A stretch of DNA of 49,216 bases from Dictyobacter arantiisoli. GTDB lineage: Bacteria; Chloroflexota; Ktedonobacteria; Ktedonobacterales; Ktedonobacteraceae. Position 1 is the stretch's first letter, and each line of letters starts with the position of its first letter. The stretch lies in contig NZ_BIXY01000054.1 in assembly GCF_008326305.1 (NCBI RefSeq), positions 1 to 49,216 of the forward strand, given 5' to 3'. Both the position numbers and the translations under genes were made by a program. Under the pieces are notes generated by a model. That model was not told the origin of the DNA. It made no database searches and saw nothing but the letters and a program-made list of their open reading frames with translations. This document shows, piece after piece, positions 15,640 through 23,932 of this stretch.

Positions 15640-17095
15640 TCTCTTCTATCTCTGATGTGGGAGTTGGCTTACTGCCAAGCGCAAATTCACCAACCGAGGT
15701 TTCTTGTAGATAGTTGGTACCGGACAATTTGGTGAAGTGGTCCGAGTCCCCGACTCCCAGCGCGCAGGGAGCCAGATCCATCGCCGTTGCCACCAGATAC
15801 ATCGTGGCATAAATGACGCCTACATTTTTGAGGATCAGCGCATAGGCAATGCTTTGATACTTCCATGAAACACGCTGGAAACGGGCCGCCAGGGTGATCA
15901 AGACCTGTGGTTGCGCGGGGGCTCCCATGGCCTGATAGGCTTCATAGAGCAATCTGGCGGTATCTTTATTGGACTCCTGAATAAGTGCCAGGGCATGTTG
16001 CAATGGATCATACCAGTAGAAGCCTGGCTGAAGACCTTCACAGCGGTCAATCGTCAGATAGAATTCCATTTCATAGCTTGCGCCGCTGCCGGGGAAGGGT
16101 CTGACTGTAAATTCACCGCTGTCATCATCGTCGTAGACCTCTTTGACACGCGCCACACGATAGAGAAACTCAGCCAGTTGCGCCAGCGTAATCGGCTCTG
16201 TCCCATAGTCACGGAGCGAGGCGCGTGCCTCCATCACCGCCTCCAGACCAGGATCTTCGCTTCGCATCCTCTCTCTATCGGGACGGGGTAAAGAAATGGT
16301 GGCAGGCCATGGTGCTTGCTTGATGGCCGGCTGTGGGGGAAGCTGTCGCAGAAAACGATAAGTCCCGCCAAGGGGATTATTATGCCTGCCGGTTCGGCTA
16401 CGGCTGTGGAATAAGAGATCATGGAAATCCCATTGCTGCAACGTTTCATCTTCCTCCTCATGCAGCCGACCTGTTGGAGTGGTTGGAGCAGCGAAGTTTC
16501 CCATGACCAGGAGCGCCAGCACGCTGATCAAATTATCTTTTTCTTCCTCGGGTATGGCCTGGATCAGCTCACAGGGCGTTATGGCCTTCCCAAGATGATA
16601 AATTACCTGAGTCGTCACTGGATGCTCAAGTCTGATACGCGCATGCGCGAGAGGTGATTCTAGATAGCTCATGCCATCTTCAGCGCGTCTGATGTAGGCG
16701 AAACGGGACATCTGATACGCTTGCTCGGCCCGCACATTGATCCATTGATGCTGCACATACGACGAAATCGGAATCAAGGTTGCCAGAGGTGTAGATCTGT
16801 CCTCACTTCCTGCATAGATAAAAAGCATTTGATGCCGTAGCAGGCTGGAGAGGTAGCGATAGAAGGTCGTGAGCATGTTTTCTTCATGCGCCTCTCTAAT
16901 AGCTGTATTAATCTGACGCGCCGAACAGGTTGTGTCGGCCAGTAGCAGCAATATGCGGCGCAGGCTCTGACTGAGGGGAGCGATCGTGATCTGGAAGAAA
17001 GGCGAGATGACCGCCACCCCATCCTCACGTTCGCTCATCTCTACATTCTCTTGTAAACGATACGCAATGTGTGAGGTTCTGGTACTGATATCCAT
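15632..17095 (-). CDS. SagB-type dehydrogenase of the TOMM cluster
   Basis: A 487-residue protein whose C-terminal part (about 285-487) is an FMN-dependent nitroreductase-fold domain: AVMEARASLRDYGTEPITLA, LAEFLYRVARV, PFPGSGASYEMEFYL, LILKNVGVIYATMYLVATAM and LGVGDSDHF are typical of SagB/McbC azoline oxidases. The domain oxidises thiazolines or oxazolines to thiazoles or oxazoles. The N-terminal half includes a winged-helix-like segment (about 25-95) similar to those preceding SagB domains. The start at 17095 (MDISTRTS) follows GAGAGGAG. It is the last gene of the minus-strand TOMM operon, 80 bases after the YcaO gene. A direct repeat (TCGTGTAATCTTC twice, 17108-17133) precedes its ribosome site. 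The family call is firm. Confidence 0.9.
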   Translation of the reverse strand: MDISTRTSHIAYRLQENVEMSEREDGVAVISPFFQITIAPLSQSLRRILLLLADTTCSARQINTAIREAHEENMLTTFYRYLSSLLRHQMLFIYAGSEDRSTPLATLIPISSYVQHQWINVRAEQAYQMSRFAYIRRAEDGMSYLESPLAHARIRLEHPVTTQVIYHLGKAITPCELIQAIPEEEKDNLISVLALLVMGNFAAPTTPTGRLHEEEDETLQQWDFHDLLFHSRSRTGRHNNPLGGTYRFLRQLPPQPAIKQAPWPATISLPRPDRERMRSEDPGLEAVMEARASLRDYGTEPITLAQLAEFLYRVARVKEVYDDDDSGEFTVRPFPGSGASYEMEFYLTIDRCEGLQPGFYWYDPLQHALALIQESNKDTARLLYEAYQAMGAPAQPQVLITLAARFQRVSWKYQSIAYALILKNVGVIYATMYLVATAMDLAPCALGVGDSDHFTKLSGTNYLQETSVGEFALGSKPTPTSEIEEIR

Positions 17096-17175
17096 GCTAA
17101 ACTCCTCTCGTGTAATCTTCTCGTGTAATCTTCGCAACTTCTCTCTTTCACCGCTACCCGGAAGGACGGAGAGCC

Positions 17176-19215
17176 TCAGAAGAATGGATGTGGATGCGGA
17201 TTTATCTCTGCCTGGGTGAGGGGATGATCACGATATCCCAGGGTAAATGGGAGTTGATGCAGGCGTTCAAATTGAATACGCCGATTGTTTTGACCGAAGG
17301 TCATGGGCAGCATCCCGGGCATCAGAACCTTGACGCAGCGCAGTCCGCAGGGAATGTGTTCCGGTGCTGTTTGATCGACCACAATGATATCTGTCCCACG
17401 CTTGAGATAGTAGTCCATGAGATTCTCAAGGTCATCCCGCAGGTCCAGGTGCTCTGCGGGATGCTGGTAACTGCTGCTGAAGGCTTCCTGAAAGGTCTGC
17501 TGTGGTTGTTTGTTTTCATACAAGAAATCGAAGCGCTCAAACGCTTCCGGCAGATAGTACACCTGGGGATGATCAGGCATGGATTGGACAAGGCTGGCAT
17601 CGGCAAGCATCTCCAGGGCATGCGCTCGCTGCTGTTGATTTTCCTCGGGTAAGAGTGCCAGGGAGGAGGTGAGTTCGCGGAGCGCTCTTGTCAGAGCCTG
17701 CTCTGGCTGTGGATGTGAGCCCGCCAGGACATGCACCTTTGGCATCCCTTCCCGTTGTTGGACATCGACACCCAGCATGCAGAGGCAGGGGATCGCATGA
17801 TCCAGGGTGGCGTTGAAGACATGGATGCTATAGCCGGAATGGTGCTCAAGATGTCCAATCAACAAACGGATAGTTGGATCGCTGACTGAGTTCAGATTGA
17901 GGCGTGGCAAGCCGAGTCGGGCATACCACATCAATAAGAAGGCGTCGCGTTCCACCACTTCCATCATGCCGTGGAAAATGGCCTCCTCCAGGCAGTTGCC
18001 AAGCGCGCAGCCATTTGATATTTCATAGACAAAGGCTGGATTTTCCTGGTTGATGGGCACACCATAGTAGGCACAGTGTTCCGGTATGAGGATGGGTGAT
18101 TGACGCTGGAAGGAATATCCCCAGATCCAATGGCAGGACAGATCGGGTTGATAGGCCACCAGATGATGGCACTGGTGCTGTTGCTTGTGCTGCTCATACT
18201 GTTCTGGACTCTGTAATCCCAGCCTGGTGGGATCAAGTACTGGTTGTGCCTGCTGTACAAGTTGCTGATAGCTGGCCTTGATTGTCGTCAGTTTGCTTCT
18301 TGGACGCAAGCCCGCATAGCGCTCAACAGCCTCTAATACTGCGACAAGCTTGCTCTGATTGGTGTGGAACGTACAGCCAGTCCCGATGGCTGTGTCGGCT
18401 CCATCTTCCAGTTCAGAATAAAGCTGAGCCGTGGCAATGGGTAGCAAATTTTTGTTGTTCGCGCTGAGGGAAGAGATCAATCCTGCCTGCTTATCGACAT
18501 AGGTGGCGAGAATTTGTTCTGCGCTGGCGGCTGGTTGTTGAATACGGTATGTGTGTACATCTGGTTTTGGGCATGACTGCAGGGCAATGGTCGCCATCTC
18601 CTCTGTATCCCTGCTCAGTTCTCCGCAAGCGGGACAGTAAGATACAGGCAAGAACGAATGTCGGCTACAATCCAGAGTCTCCAGGGAGATGGAGAGCAAG
18701 GCAGAGCGGGTGCGCAACTGGTCTGGCTGATGGAAGTAGGCAGCGATTTCTTCTATGACCAGCATTGTCAGCATTTCTATGCTGAATGATGACAGCCAGG
18801 GCTGTGCGACCACTGGTGCCCGTTCTTCATAGAGATGCTGGCGCACAAACTCCCGTTCCGTTTCAGAGGTGATTGCGCCTAACTTCCGCAATTCAGCACA
18901 GTCAGTACAGCCTTTTTCCTTCGGTATGATACAGGGCCCGACGATAGCCGCGCCAAATTGAGTATAGACGGGGAGCAAGGCTACATCAGCTTGCAGGCAA
19001 CGGCAGTTCATATTCGCCAGTGTTTGAGGAGTCCATATGTCGCTGCAAAAGACGATCAGCTTGCCAGCGGCAAGTTGTTGGGAGGAAGCCTCCATGGCAA
19101 GTGGGATGATGGGATAGCTGTTCTCTAGATGACGCCTGACGCTTTGATGGATAAGCCCTTGCCCCAGTAGCCCGATAGGATATTGTCTGTGCTCTCGCAT
19201 AGGATTATGCTCCAT
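17176..19215 (-). CDS. YcaO-domain cyclodehydratase fused to a ThiF-like domain
   Basis: A 679-residue TOMM cyclodehydratase. Residues 1-220 form an E1/ThiF-like domain with paired zinc cysteines (CTDC, Cys103/106; CPAC, Cys194/197). From about 225 runs the YcaO domain, which uses ATP to cyclise Cys, Ser or Thr onto the preceding carbonyl: EAVERYAG (295-302) and EEAIFHGMMEVVERDA (411-426) carry the ATP/Mg glutamates, and RALREL follows. The C-terminus is INPHPHPFF, matching the PxPxP ending of azoline-forming YcaO proteins. The start ATG at 19213-19215 overlaps the end of the preceding gene by 11 bases and has AGAGG 6 bases upstream, so the two are translationally coupled. Substrate: presumably the Cys-rich peptide at 21694-22026. 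Confidence 0.93.
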   Translation of the reverse strand: MEHNPMREHRQYPIGLLGQGLIHQSVRRHLENSYPIIPLAMEASSQQLAAGKLIVFCSDIWTPQTLANMNCRCLQADVALLPVYTQFGAAIVGPCIIPKEKGCTDCAELRKLGAITSETEREFVRQHLYEERAPVVAQPWLSSFSIEMLTMLVIEEIAAYFHQPDQLRTRSALLSISLETLDCSRHSFLPVSYCPACGELSRDTEEMATIALQSCPKPDVHTYRIQQPAASAEQILATYVDKQAGLISSLSANNKNLLPIATAQLYSELEDGADTAIGTGCTFHTNQSKLVAVLEAVERYAGLRPRSKLTTIKASYQQLVQQAQPVLDPTRLGLQSPEQYEQHKQQHQCHHLVAYQPDLSCHWIWGYSFQRQSPILIPEHCAYYGVPINQENPAFVYEISNGCALGNCLEEAIFHGMMEVVERDAFLLMWYARLGLPRLNLNSVSDPTIRLLIGHLEHHSGYSIHVFNATLDHAIPCLCMLGVDVQQREGMPKVHVLAGSHPQPEQALTRALRELTSSLALLPEENQQQRAHALEMLADASLVQSMPDHPQVYYLPEAFERFDFLYENKQPQQTFQEAFSSSYQHPAEHLDLRDDLENLMDYYLKRGTDIIVVDQTAPEHIPCGLRCVKVLMPGMLPMTFGQNNRRIQFERLHQLPFTLGYRDHPLTQAEINPHPHPFF

Positions 19216-21385
19216 ATTGTACCTCTGTTTGAGTCAGGAGGACACGCACGATAAAAGGTAATACCTGCATCAAAGCCGGATCATGGTCCAGAGGGATCGC
19301 CAGTGCGCGTAAATGTTGGGTTTGCAATGTTTCTAGTAGCCGGGCCTGCCGTTTTGCCCATGTTGCTGGTGAGAACATGGATGGTACAGAGAGTTGATTA
19401 CTACGGCGGCTCGCCGGTAAATCTGGTACAGGAGCGAGCGCATAGACAGGCTGCCGGAACTGCTCTGCTTGATACTGCTGTAATGCCCGTTCGCATCCTG
19501 TTTCAAGTGCCTGTGCGATATCGCAATGTGTACTGTAGGTGACAACCGGGCCTGTCAGACAGAAGGCGAAGGTAGGGACTTGCAAGCTGCCTGTGACATC
19601 GTAGACAGTAATCTGTCCCAGTGCAGTCGTGAGGAGATGATAGAGATAATCTCCTTCCGCTGTCATTGGCGCATGGGCAAGATCAACCTGCTTATAGGGT
19701 TGATGCGCCTCGCGTAACTCCTCAAGCGTGAGATACTGGCACCAGTCTAACAGAGCCTGACAGATAGCTTCATGCCAATTTATCCCGGCTGCGATTCCGC
19801 GCTCTGACTCCTGAGGAGGGCAGAAGACGTGTTGAGCAGGGATAGGATAGACCTGTTGTGTATGCAGGTCCAGTGCCCATGTCCAGCTCTCACTCTCATT
19901 AGATGGTGCTTGTATGCCTATCAATTGGGTAGGCGCTATGGCAGGCAAGGGATGATGCTGTAGCGCCTCCTGGGATAGTAAGCGCCGCTGATCCACCAGA
20001 TTGGCAGCATAGCGTGTGCACGCCTTCTGGCAGGCCCGCAGTCTGGCATTTTGTGTTTTGCTGCTGGCTGCAATGGTAGTGAGCGCTTCACGCGTAGCAT
20101 CAGGTGCATACTGCGTGAGCATTGGATTGGATAGCCGGACTTGATACACTGCCAGAAAAGTTTGAGCAAAATCGTCATCATCAAGCGCTGTAAACAGTCC
20201 CAGCCTATCGTCAAAGCAATGGGCCAGCTTTTCCGATAATATCTGGGGCTCAATTGGATTTTGCAGCTGTAACCGCTGGATCTGTTCCAGAAACTGAGCC
20301 GCTGTTGGGACAGGCGGATGCTGGTCTGACTGGCAGTGGGGATGTGGTAGATAGGTATGGCTCTGACTGGTGCCTGTCTTGAGATCAATCGAGCTTAGAT
20401 GTGGTGGGGCTTCGCCGGGGTTGCTTAGTGTGAAGTATTTGAATACTTCAAAGATGAGTCGCTGCGCGTTGATTGCCGCCGTTGTCCTGGTAAGATACAG
20501 GCTGTTTGTGGTGGTTGACTGATCGTAAAACGCGTACTGTTGAGCTTGTGCTGAAGATTGTGTCGAATTTGCTTGCAGGCGTCGCCATGCGCACTCCCAG
20601 CAGGCTCCTGTGGTGGGACTGACCAGCGGGCCGATCCAGGCATGTTCATCTACCACGATTGCCTGGATCAGTATCTTTTGCTGTTCAATGCACAATCTGT
20701 TTAATAGTTGAGCTCGTGCGAGCGGTGCTTGATCAGAGATATGCAGCATAGCATCGCAGTCCTGGAGCAGGGGTCGTACTTCGGCCTCATGGTCCCAGGC
20801 GGGGGCAGCCATAAACTGCACGCTTTGTTCCGCATCACACCTCGAAAATTGTGCGGCCCTGTCGATAAAGGCAGGTGCAGGTGTGGCAATCCTATTTTCC
20901 GAGCTTTCCAGCGTATCGATAGCTGCGATGTGCTTCACTCCACAGTGCAGGCATGCCTGTATGAGCGCAATAAAACCGTATCCTGAGCCAATCAGCAGCA
21001 GTTTTTGATTGCGAAAATGCTCAAAGCGAGAGGTAGCGGATGTCTGGAAAGAGTTGATAAAAGTAATGTTGGTCGTGTAGGTTGCTAAATCCTCTGAATC
21101 GAGAGTATGGGATTGATCCTGGCTCACATCATGCAAAAAATGGTGGGTTGCTAACTTTTCAATCAGATTTGTAACCATCCTTTTTTTATCTACATCCAGG
21201 CCTGCCGTGATCTCTGCCAGCGTAGCGGTGCCATCGAGATGAGGAACAAGATGTTTTAACAAAGGATATAAGCTCATTCCTTTGAGCGCGAGGCCATTAT
21301 TGTTGCTGCGTAGATACACGCCATCATCCAGTGGAATGTAGTACACATCTGCATTGAATCTTGGTTGCATATTTGCTGTCACCAT
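19205..21385 (-). CDS. TOMM maturation protein, RRE plus ThiF-like (ocin-ThiF type)
   Basis: A 726-residue protein resembling the putative thiazole-containing bacteriocin maturation (ocin_ThiF-like) family. Residues about 20-90 look like a PqqD-type RiPP recognition element, a winged helix (GVYLRSNNNGLALKG, HLDGTATLAEITAGLDV, LIEKLATHHFLHDV) that would bind the precursor leader. A Rossmann segment follows (KLLLIGSGYGFIALIQACLH, 128-147) and a CWEC motif (262-265). The C-terminal third (about 530-726) looks like a divergent YcaO half (AAGINWHEAICQALLDWCQY; ALETGCERALQQYQ). It probably presents the peptide to the YcaO protein encoded next, whose start overlaps its stop. Its gene starts 308 bases after the precursor stop. 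Confidence 0.85.
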   Translation of the reverse strand: MVTANMQPRFNADVYYIPLDDGVYLRSNNNGLALKGMSLYPLLKHLVPHLDGTATLAEITAGLDVDKKRMVTNLIEKLATHHFLHDVSQDQSHTLDSEDLATYTTNITFINSFQTSATSRFEHFRNQKLLLIGSGYGFIALIQACLHCGVKHIAAIDTLESSENRIATPAPAFIDRAAQFSRCDAEQSVQFMAAPAWDHEAEVRPLLQDCDAMLHISDQAPLARAQLLNRLCIEQQKILIQAIVVDEHAWIGPLVSPTTGACWECAWRRLQANSTQSSAQAQQYAFYDQSTTTNSLYLTRTTAAINAQRLIFEVFKYFTLSNPGEAPPHLSSIDLKTGTSQSHTYLPHPHCQSDQHPPVPTAAQFLEQIQRLQLQNPIEPQILSEKLAHCFDDRLGLFTALDDDDFAQTFLAVYQVRLSNPMLTQYAPDATREALTTIAASSKTQNARLRACQKACTRYAANLVDQRRLLSQEALQHHPLPAIAPTQLIGIQAPSNESESWTWALDLHTQQVYPIPAQHVFCPPQESERGIAAGINWHEAICQALLDWCQYLTLEELREAHQPYKQVDLAHAPMTAEGDYLYHLLTTALGQITVYDVTGSLQVPTFAFCLTGPVVTYSTHCDIAQALETGCERALQQYQAEQFRQPVYALAPVPDLPASRRSNQLSVPSMFSPATWAKRQARLLETLQTQHLRALAIPLDHDPALMQVLPFIVRVLLTQTEVQYGA

Positions 21386-21422
21386 CGATTTCTTGCTTTT
21401 AGTACTCTATTACTCTTCATTT

Positions 21423-21617
21423 GAAGGAGTGCCGCCTGCGGCGGCGAAAGGGAGAGAGACTGGGGCACAGCCCCAGACCCCAGGTTAAGGGTGCAACCCT
21501 TAACAATCCCGCTTCTGTTCGCGCCTATCGCACCTATGGGGGACGCCCCAAACCTCGGCCAAGGGTTGGCCGCTCTTTGCAATCCCGCTTGAAAAGCCTT
21601 CTGTTCGCATCTATGGG
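21423..21617. repeat. Repeat family B, copy B1
   Basis: Contains a CCGCCTGCGGCGGCG hairpin, CCCCAGGTTAAGGG and GTGCAACCCTTAACAATCCC, then CGCTTCTGTTCGC, and a second module ending CAATCCCGCTTGAAAAGCC and TTCTGTTCGC. The same modules recur at 36321-36537 with one inverted. It lies between the TOMM precursor and its maturation genes. Confidence 0.8.
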
Positions 21618-21638
21618 ATGCAATACTTATGGCAGACT

Positions 21639-21679
21639 ATGAAGTTGTGTTTCTGTATTGTGAAGCACAACTTCATAGC
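21639..21679 (-). promoter_or_regulatory. 13-bp hairpin after the TOMM precursor
   Basis: CTATGAAGTTGTG and CACAACTTCATAG pair perfectly around a 15-base loop, 15-55 bases past the precursor stop on the minus strand. There is no U-rich tail, so it is more likely a transcript-stabilising or attenuating hairpin than a complete terminator. That would favour more precursor than enzyme mRNA. Confidence 0.5.
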
Positions 21680-21693
21680 AACATTTAGCTGTG

Positions 21694-22026
21694 TCAACGT
21701 CTACCGCAGTGACAACCTCTGCCACCACCACAGCGACCACCGCAGCGACCACCGCAACGGCGATGTCCGCAGCCACCACAATCTCCGCAGCTACAGCCGC
21801 ATGAGCCGCAAGTGCATCCACCACAGGTGCACCCACATCCGCAGCCACAGGCACAGCCACAGCCACAGGCACAGCCGCAGCTACAGCCACATTGGCCACC
21901 ATTCACCTTGCCAAGTTCAAGTATATCAATCTCTTGCAAATCTCCGTCTGCCAGATCAATAAACTCAGCAAACTGGTCGGAGAGTTTTTTCTCTGTATCC
22001 TGACCTCGACAATTGTCTGGGTCCAT
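21694..22026 (-). CDS. Cys-rich TOMM (heterocycloanthracin/sonorensin-like) precursor peptide
   Basis: A 110-residue ribosomal peptide precursor. Residues 1-46 are an acidic leader (SDQFAEFIDLADGDLQEIDI then LELGKVNGGQ) ending at a Gly-Gly. The remainder is a core with 24 cysteines, first spaced every second residue (CGCSCGCACGCGCACG) and later as CGG, CGGR and CGGGRGC, ending HCGRR. This is the layout of heterocycloanthracin/sonorensin-type substrates, in which Cys and some Ser/Thr become thiazoles or oxazoles. The start at 22026 (MDPDNCRG) has AAAGGA 9 bases upstream; a start at 22050 adding eight residues is possible but has a poorer site. Maturation genes follow on the same strand. Mature activity is unknown, probably antibacterial. 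Confidence 0.9.
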   Translation of the reverse strand: MDPDNCRGQDTEKKLSDQFAEFIDLADGDLQEIDILELGKVNGGQCGCSCGCACGCGCACGCGCGCTCGGCTCGSCGCSCGDCGGCGHRRCGGRCGGRCGGGRGCHCGRR

Positions 22027-22098
22027 GAGTTGTTTTCCTTTCTGGGCCATCTCTAATTCCAGGCACCATGCTGTTCGTGACCACTCTGACTTGTGTGA

Positions 22099-22126
22099 TT
22101 TATACTGTTGCTCTACTCACTGGCAA
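22099..22126 (-). promoter_or_regulatory. Putative promoter of the TOMM precursor
   Basis: On the minus strand TTGCCA (22121-22126) and TATAAA (22099-22104) are separated by 16 bases. Transcription would start near 22092, giving a leader of about 65 bases. The -35 box overlaps the conserved GCAACC motif of the facing direct repeat. Confidence 0.55.
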
Positions 22127-22325
22127 CCGTGGTATGATCTGACACACTTTATAAAAAAGCGAAAAAGTTCTCTTTTCGCTATATATGAGACAAGCACTAC
22201 GTTTGTGGATGGACAACGAGCGGGAAGTTATGTCAATAGAATAAAAGCAGGAATGATCTTTCGATCTTCTAGCAACCATGCTATGATCCAGCATACGACA
22301 AAGTGCGAGAAAGAGAAAGTTCATG
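22120..22325 (+). repeat. Diverged duplicate promoter-like boxes
   Basis: GCAACCGTGGTATGATCTG (22123-22141) and GCAACCATGCTATGATCCA (22272-22290) share 15 of 19 positions, and both are followed by an A/G-rich stretch ending AAAGTTC. Each contains an extended -10-like TGnTATGAT on the plus strand. The second lies directly before the ATG at 22323. Confidence 0.5.
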
Positions 22326-22523
22326 CAATTCAGTATTCAGCATGAGGTAAAGCTGCAAGCGTGTGGCGAAATGCCCGTGGAAGGCTATGTCAGCAAAAAG
22401 GAACAGGGGATTTTTTTTCACACCTTTGGAGGATATCCTTTACTGCTGCGATGTTCCCTCGTCCTTCTGGTGGAACCTGGAAGCGCTGTCATTATTAACC
22501 CTGCTGCACCTAATGGTGTTTGA
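22323..22523 (+). CDS. Small hypothetical protein beside the TOMM precursor
   Basis: A 66-residue ORF divergent from the precursor. The N-terminal half is mixed and charged (QFSIQHEVKLQACGEMPVEG); the C-terminal half is hydrophobic (YPLLLRCSLVLLVEPGSAV) and could insert in a membrane or form a small core. I do not recognise it. It is preceded by a promoter-like box and a weak purine-rich ribosome site (AAAGAGAAAG). Its position suggests a role in the cluster (immunity, regulation or second peptide), but that is only inference, and it may not be translated. Confidence 0.35.
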   Translation: MQFSIQHEVKLQACGEMPVEGYVSKKEQGIFFHTFGGYPLLLRCSLVLLVEPGSAVIINPAAPNGV

Positions 22524-22651
22524 AAGATAATATGCAATCTTTTCTATTTTTGGGGATTATTAAACTGGAAGTAGAACAAGCTATTCAGTTGTAAGCACGC
22601 TGAAAAGTTCAGAGGTGTTTTTTTTAGCTTGCTATCCGAAAAGGAGAAATG

Positions 22652-23806
22652 ATGCATAGTTTGACGTTGGGCCGTCTCAAATATACTTTTCTGTTCGCTA
22701 TGAGTATGTTGTTCAGCGGCCTGCTTCCGCTGTCTGCTCTGGCCGTGTCATCAGCGCATACGCACGTCGGGCAGGCTGTAATGACCTTTTCACACGCTAC
22801 CAGCCTGCTTGATAAGCCGCGGGTTGTGCATATTACCTCTACTTCCCACCAGCTTAAATCGTCCACACAGACTGGAAGGGAAAACAAGAAAACGGCTTTA
22901 ACTCCTATCTTTACGCAATATGAGATACCCACGCAGTACTCAGAGAGTACTGGGATCGATGCTGGTGTCGACAAAGCAATCTGGTTCAGTGAAGTGGATG
23001 GAGCCAGGATCGGTCGCGTTACGGATACAGGCGTCTTTACAGAATTTGTTTTGCCTGCTCATTCTGATGCGCGCCGCCTTGTGGCTTTAAATAATGGCAC
23101 AATCTGGTTTACGGATCTTACGAATGGCAAGGTTGAAGAACTTGTTCCGTTCCTGAAGCTCTTATTCATCTATAACTTACCAGACGGCGCGAAACCATTT
23201 GGGATTACCGCTAGCCCAGAGGAGACGATCTGGGTAACTGATTATGCGCACAATGCACTTGATCGTCTCAAGTTCAATACCAATGTTCTCACCACATATC
23301 CCATACCCACGCCCAATGCTCAGCCTCTGGATCTCATCGCCGGATCAGATAGCACAGTCTGGTTTACGGAATTGTATGGCAACAAAATTGGACATATTGC
23401 AGCCAATGGAGATATTACAGAATTTGCCGTGCCGACCCTTAACTCTAAGCCAACTGGTCTTACAATGGGTTCAGATGGGAATCTCTGGTTTGTAGAGCAG
23501 GCTGGAAATAAGATCGGTCGTTTTAATATTGTATCCAGGCTATTCAAGGAAATTCCTATTCCAACCCCCAGTAGTCGTTCTCTCTTCATTGTCGCTTTAA
23601 GAGAGGCACAGGGTCCTGTTCGAGCCGCCTTTACTGAATACGAGGGCAACAAAATTGGCATTGTAAATGATGATGAGTCGATCAGCGAATTTACCGTGCC
23701 AACAGCAGATGCAGGCCCGTATGCCATCACAGCTACCTCAAGCGGTGATCTCTGGTTCCTCGAAGCCCATTATAGAGCCAATCATGTGACACGCCTCACA
23801 TTTTAA
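22652..23806 (+). CDS. Secreted streptogramin-lyase (Vgb)-like beta-propeller
   Basis: A 384-residue exported protein. Residues 1-31 form a Sec signal (KYTFLFAMSMLFSGLLPLSA, cleavage near ALA). The mature part is a beta-propeller of repeated blades reading ITEFxxPT...P.GIT...D..IWFTE...NKIGRI, for example ITEFAVPTLNSKPTGLTMGS followed by DGNLWFVEQAGNKIGRF. This is the virginiamycin B lyase/NHL pattern. Vgb opens the streptogramin B lactone; most homologues have unknown roles. Two ATGs are adjacent; the second (22652) gives the better 5-base spacing from AAGGAG. Because it neighbours a peptide-antibiotic cluster, a function on the product is conceivable but unproven. Confidence 0.85.
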   Translation: MHSLTLGRLKYTFLFAMSMLFSGLLPLSALAVSSAHTHVGQAVMTFSHATSLLDKPRVVHITSTSHQLKSSTQTGRENKKTALTPIFTQYEIPTQYSESTGIDAGVDKAIWFSEVDGARIGRVTDTGVFTEFVLPAHSDARRLVALNNGTIWFTDLTNGKVEELVPFLKLLFIYNLPDGAKPFGITASPEETIWVTDYAHNALDRLKFNTNVLTTYPIPTPNAQPLDLIAGSDSTVWFTELYGNKIGHIAANGDITEFAVPTLNSKPTGLTMGSDGNLWFVEQAGNKIGRFNIVSRLFKEIPIPTPSSRSLFIVALREAQGPVRAAFTEYEGNKIGIVNDDESISEFTVPTADAGPYAITATSSGDLWFLEAHYRANHVTRLTF

Positions 23807-23932
23807 GTAAATACAAGAAGATTTTCAAGTAGCGAGATTGCATCCTGCGCAATCCTGGTTCCGTTTGCATACATGTATATCAGACCCCCCTCAAAGGGAA
23901 TGGTGCACATATGTACCTGAGTAGCTAAGTGT

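Noticed and set aside
21627..21902. Ala/Val-rich open frame on the minus strand within the TOMM precursor
   Set aside because: It is the out-of-frame reading of the repetitive Cys-Gly codons and shows only low-complexity Ala/Val; it has no separate ribosome site.
22013..22345. 110-codon plus-strand ORF overlapping the TOMM promoter region
   Set aside because: It crosses the precursor start and both promoter-like boxes and its sequence is not protein-like until near the end.
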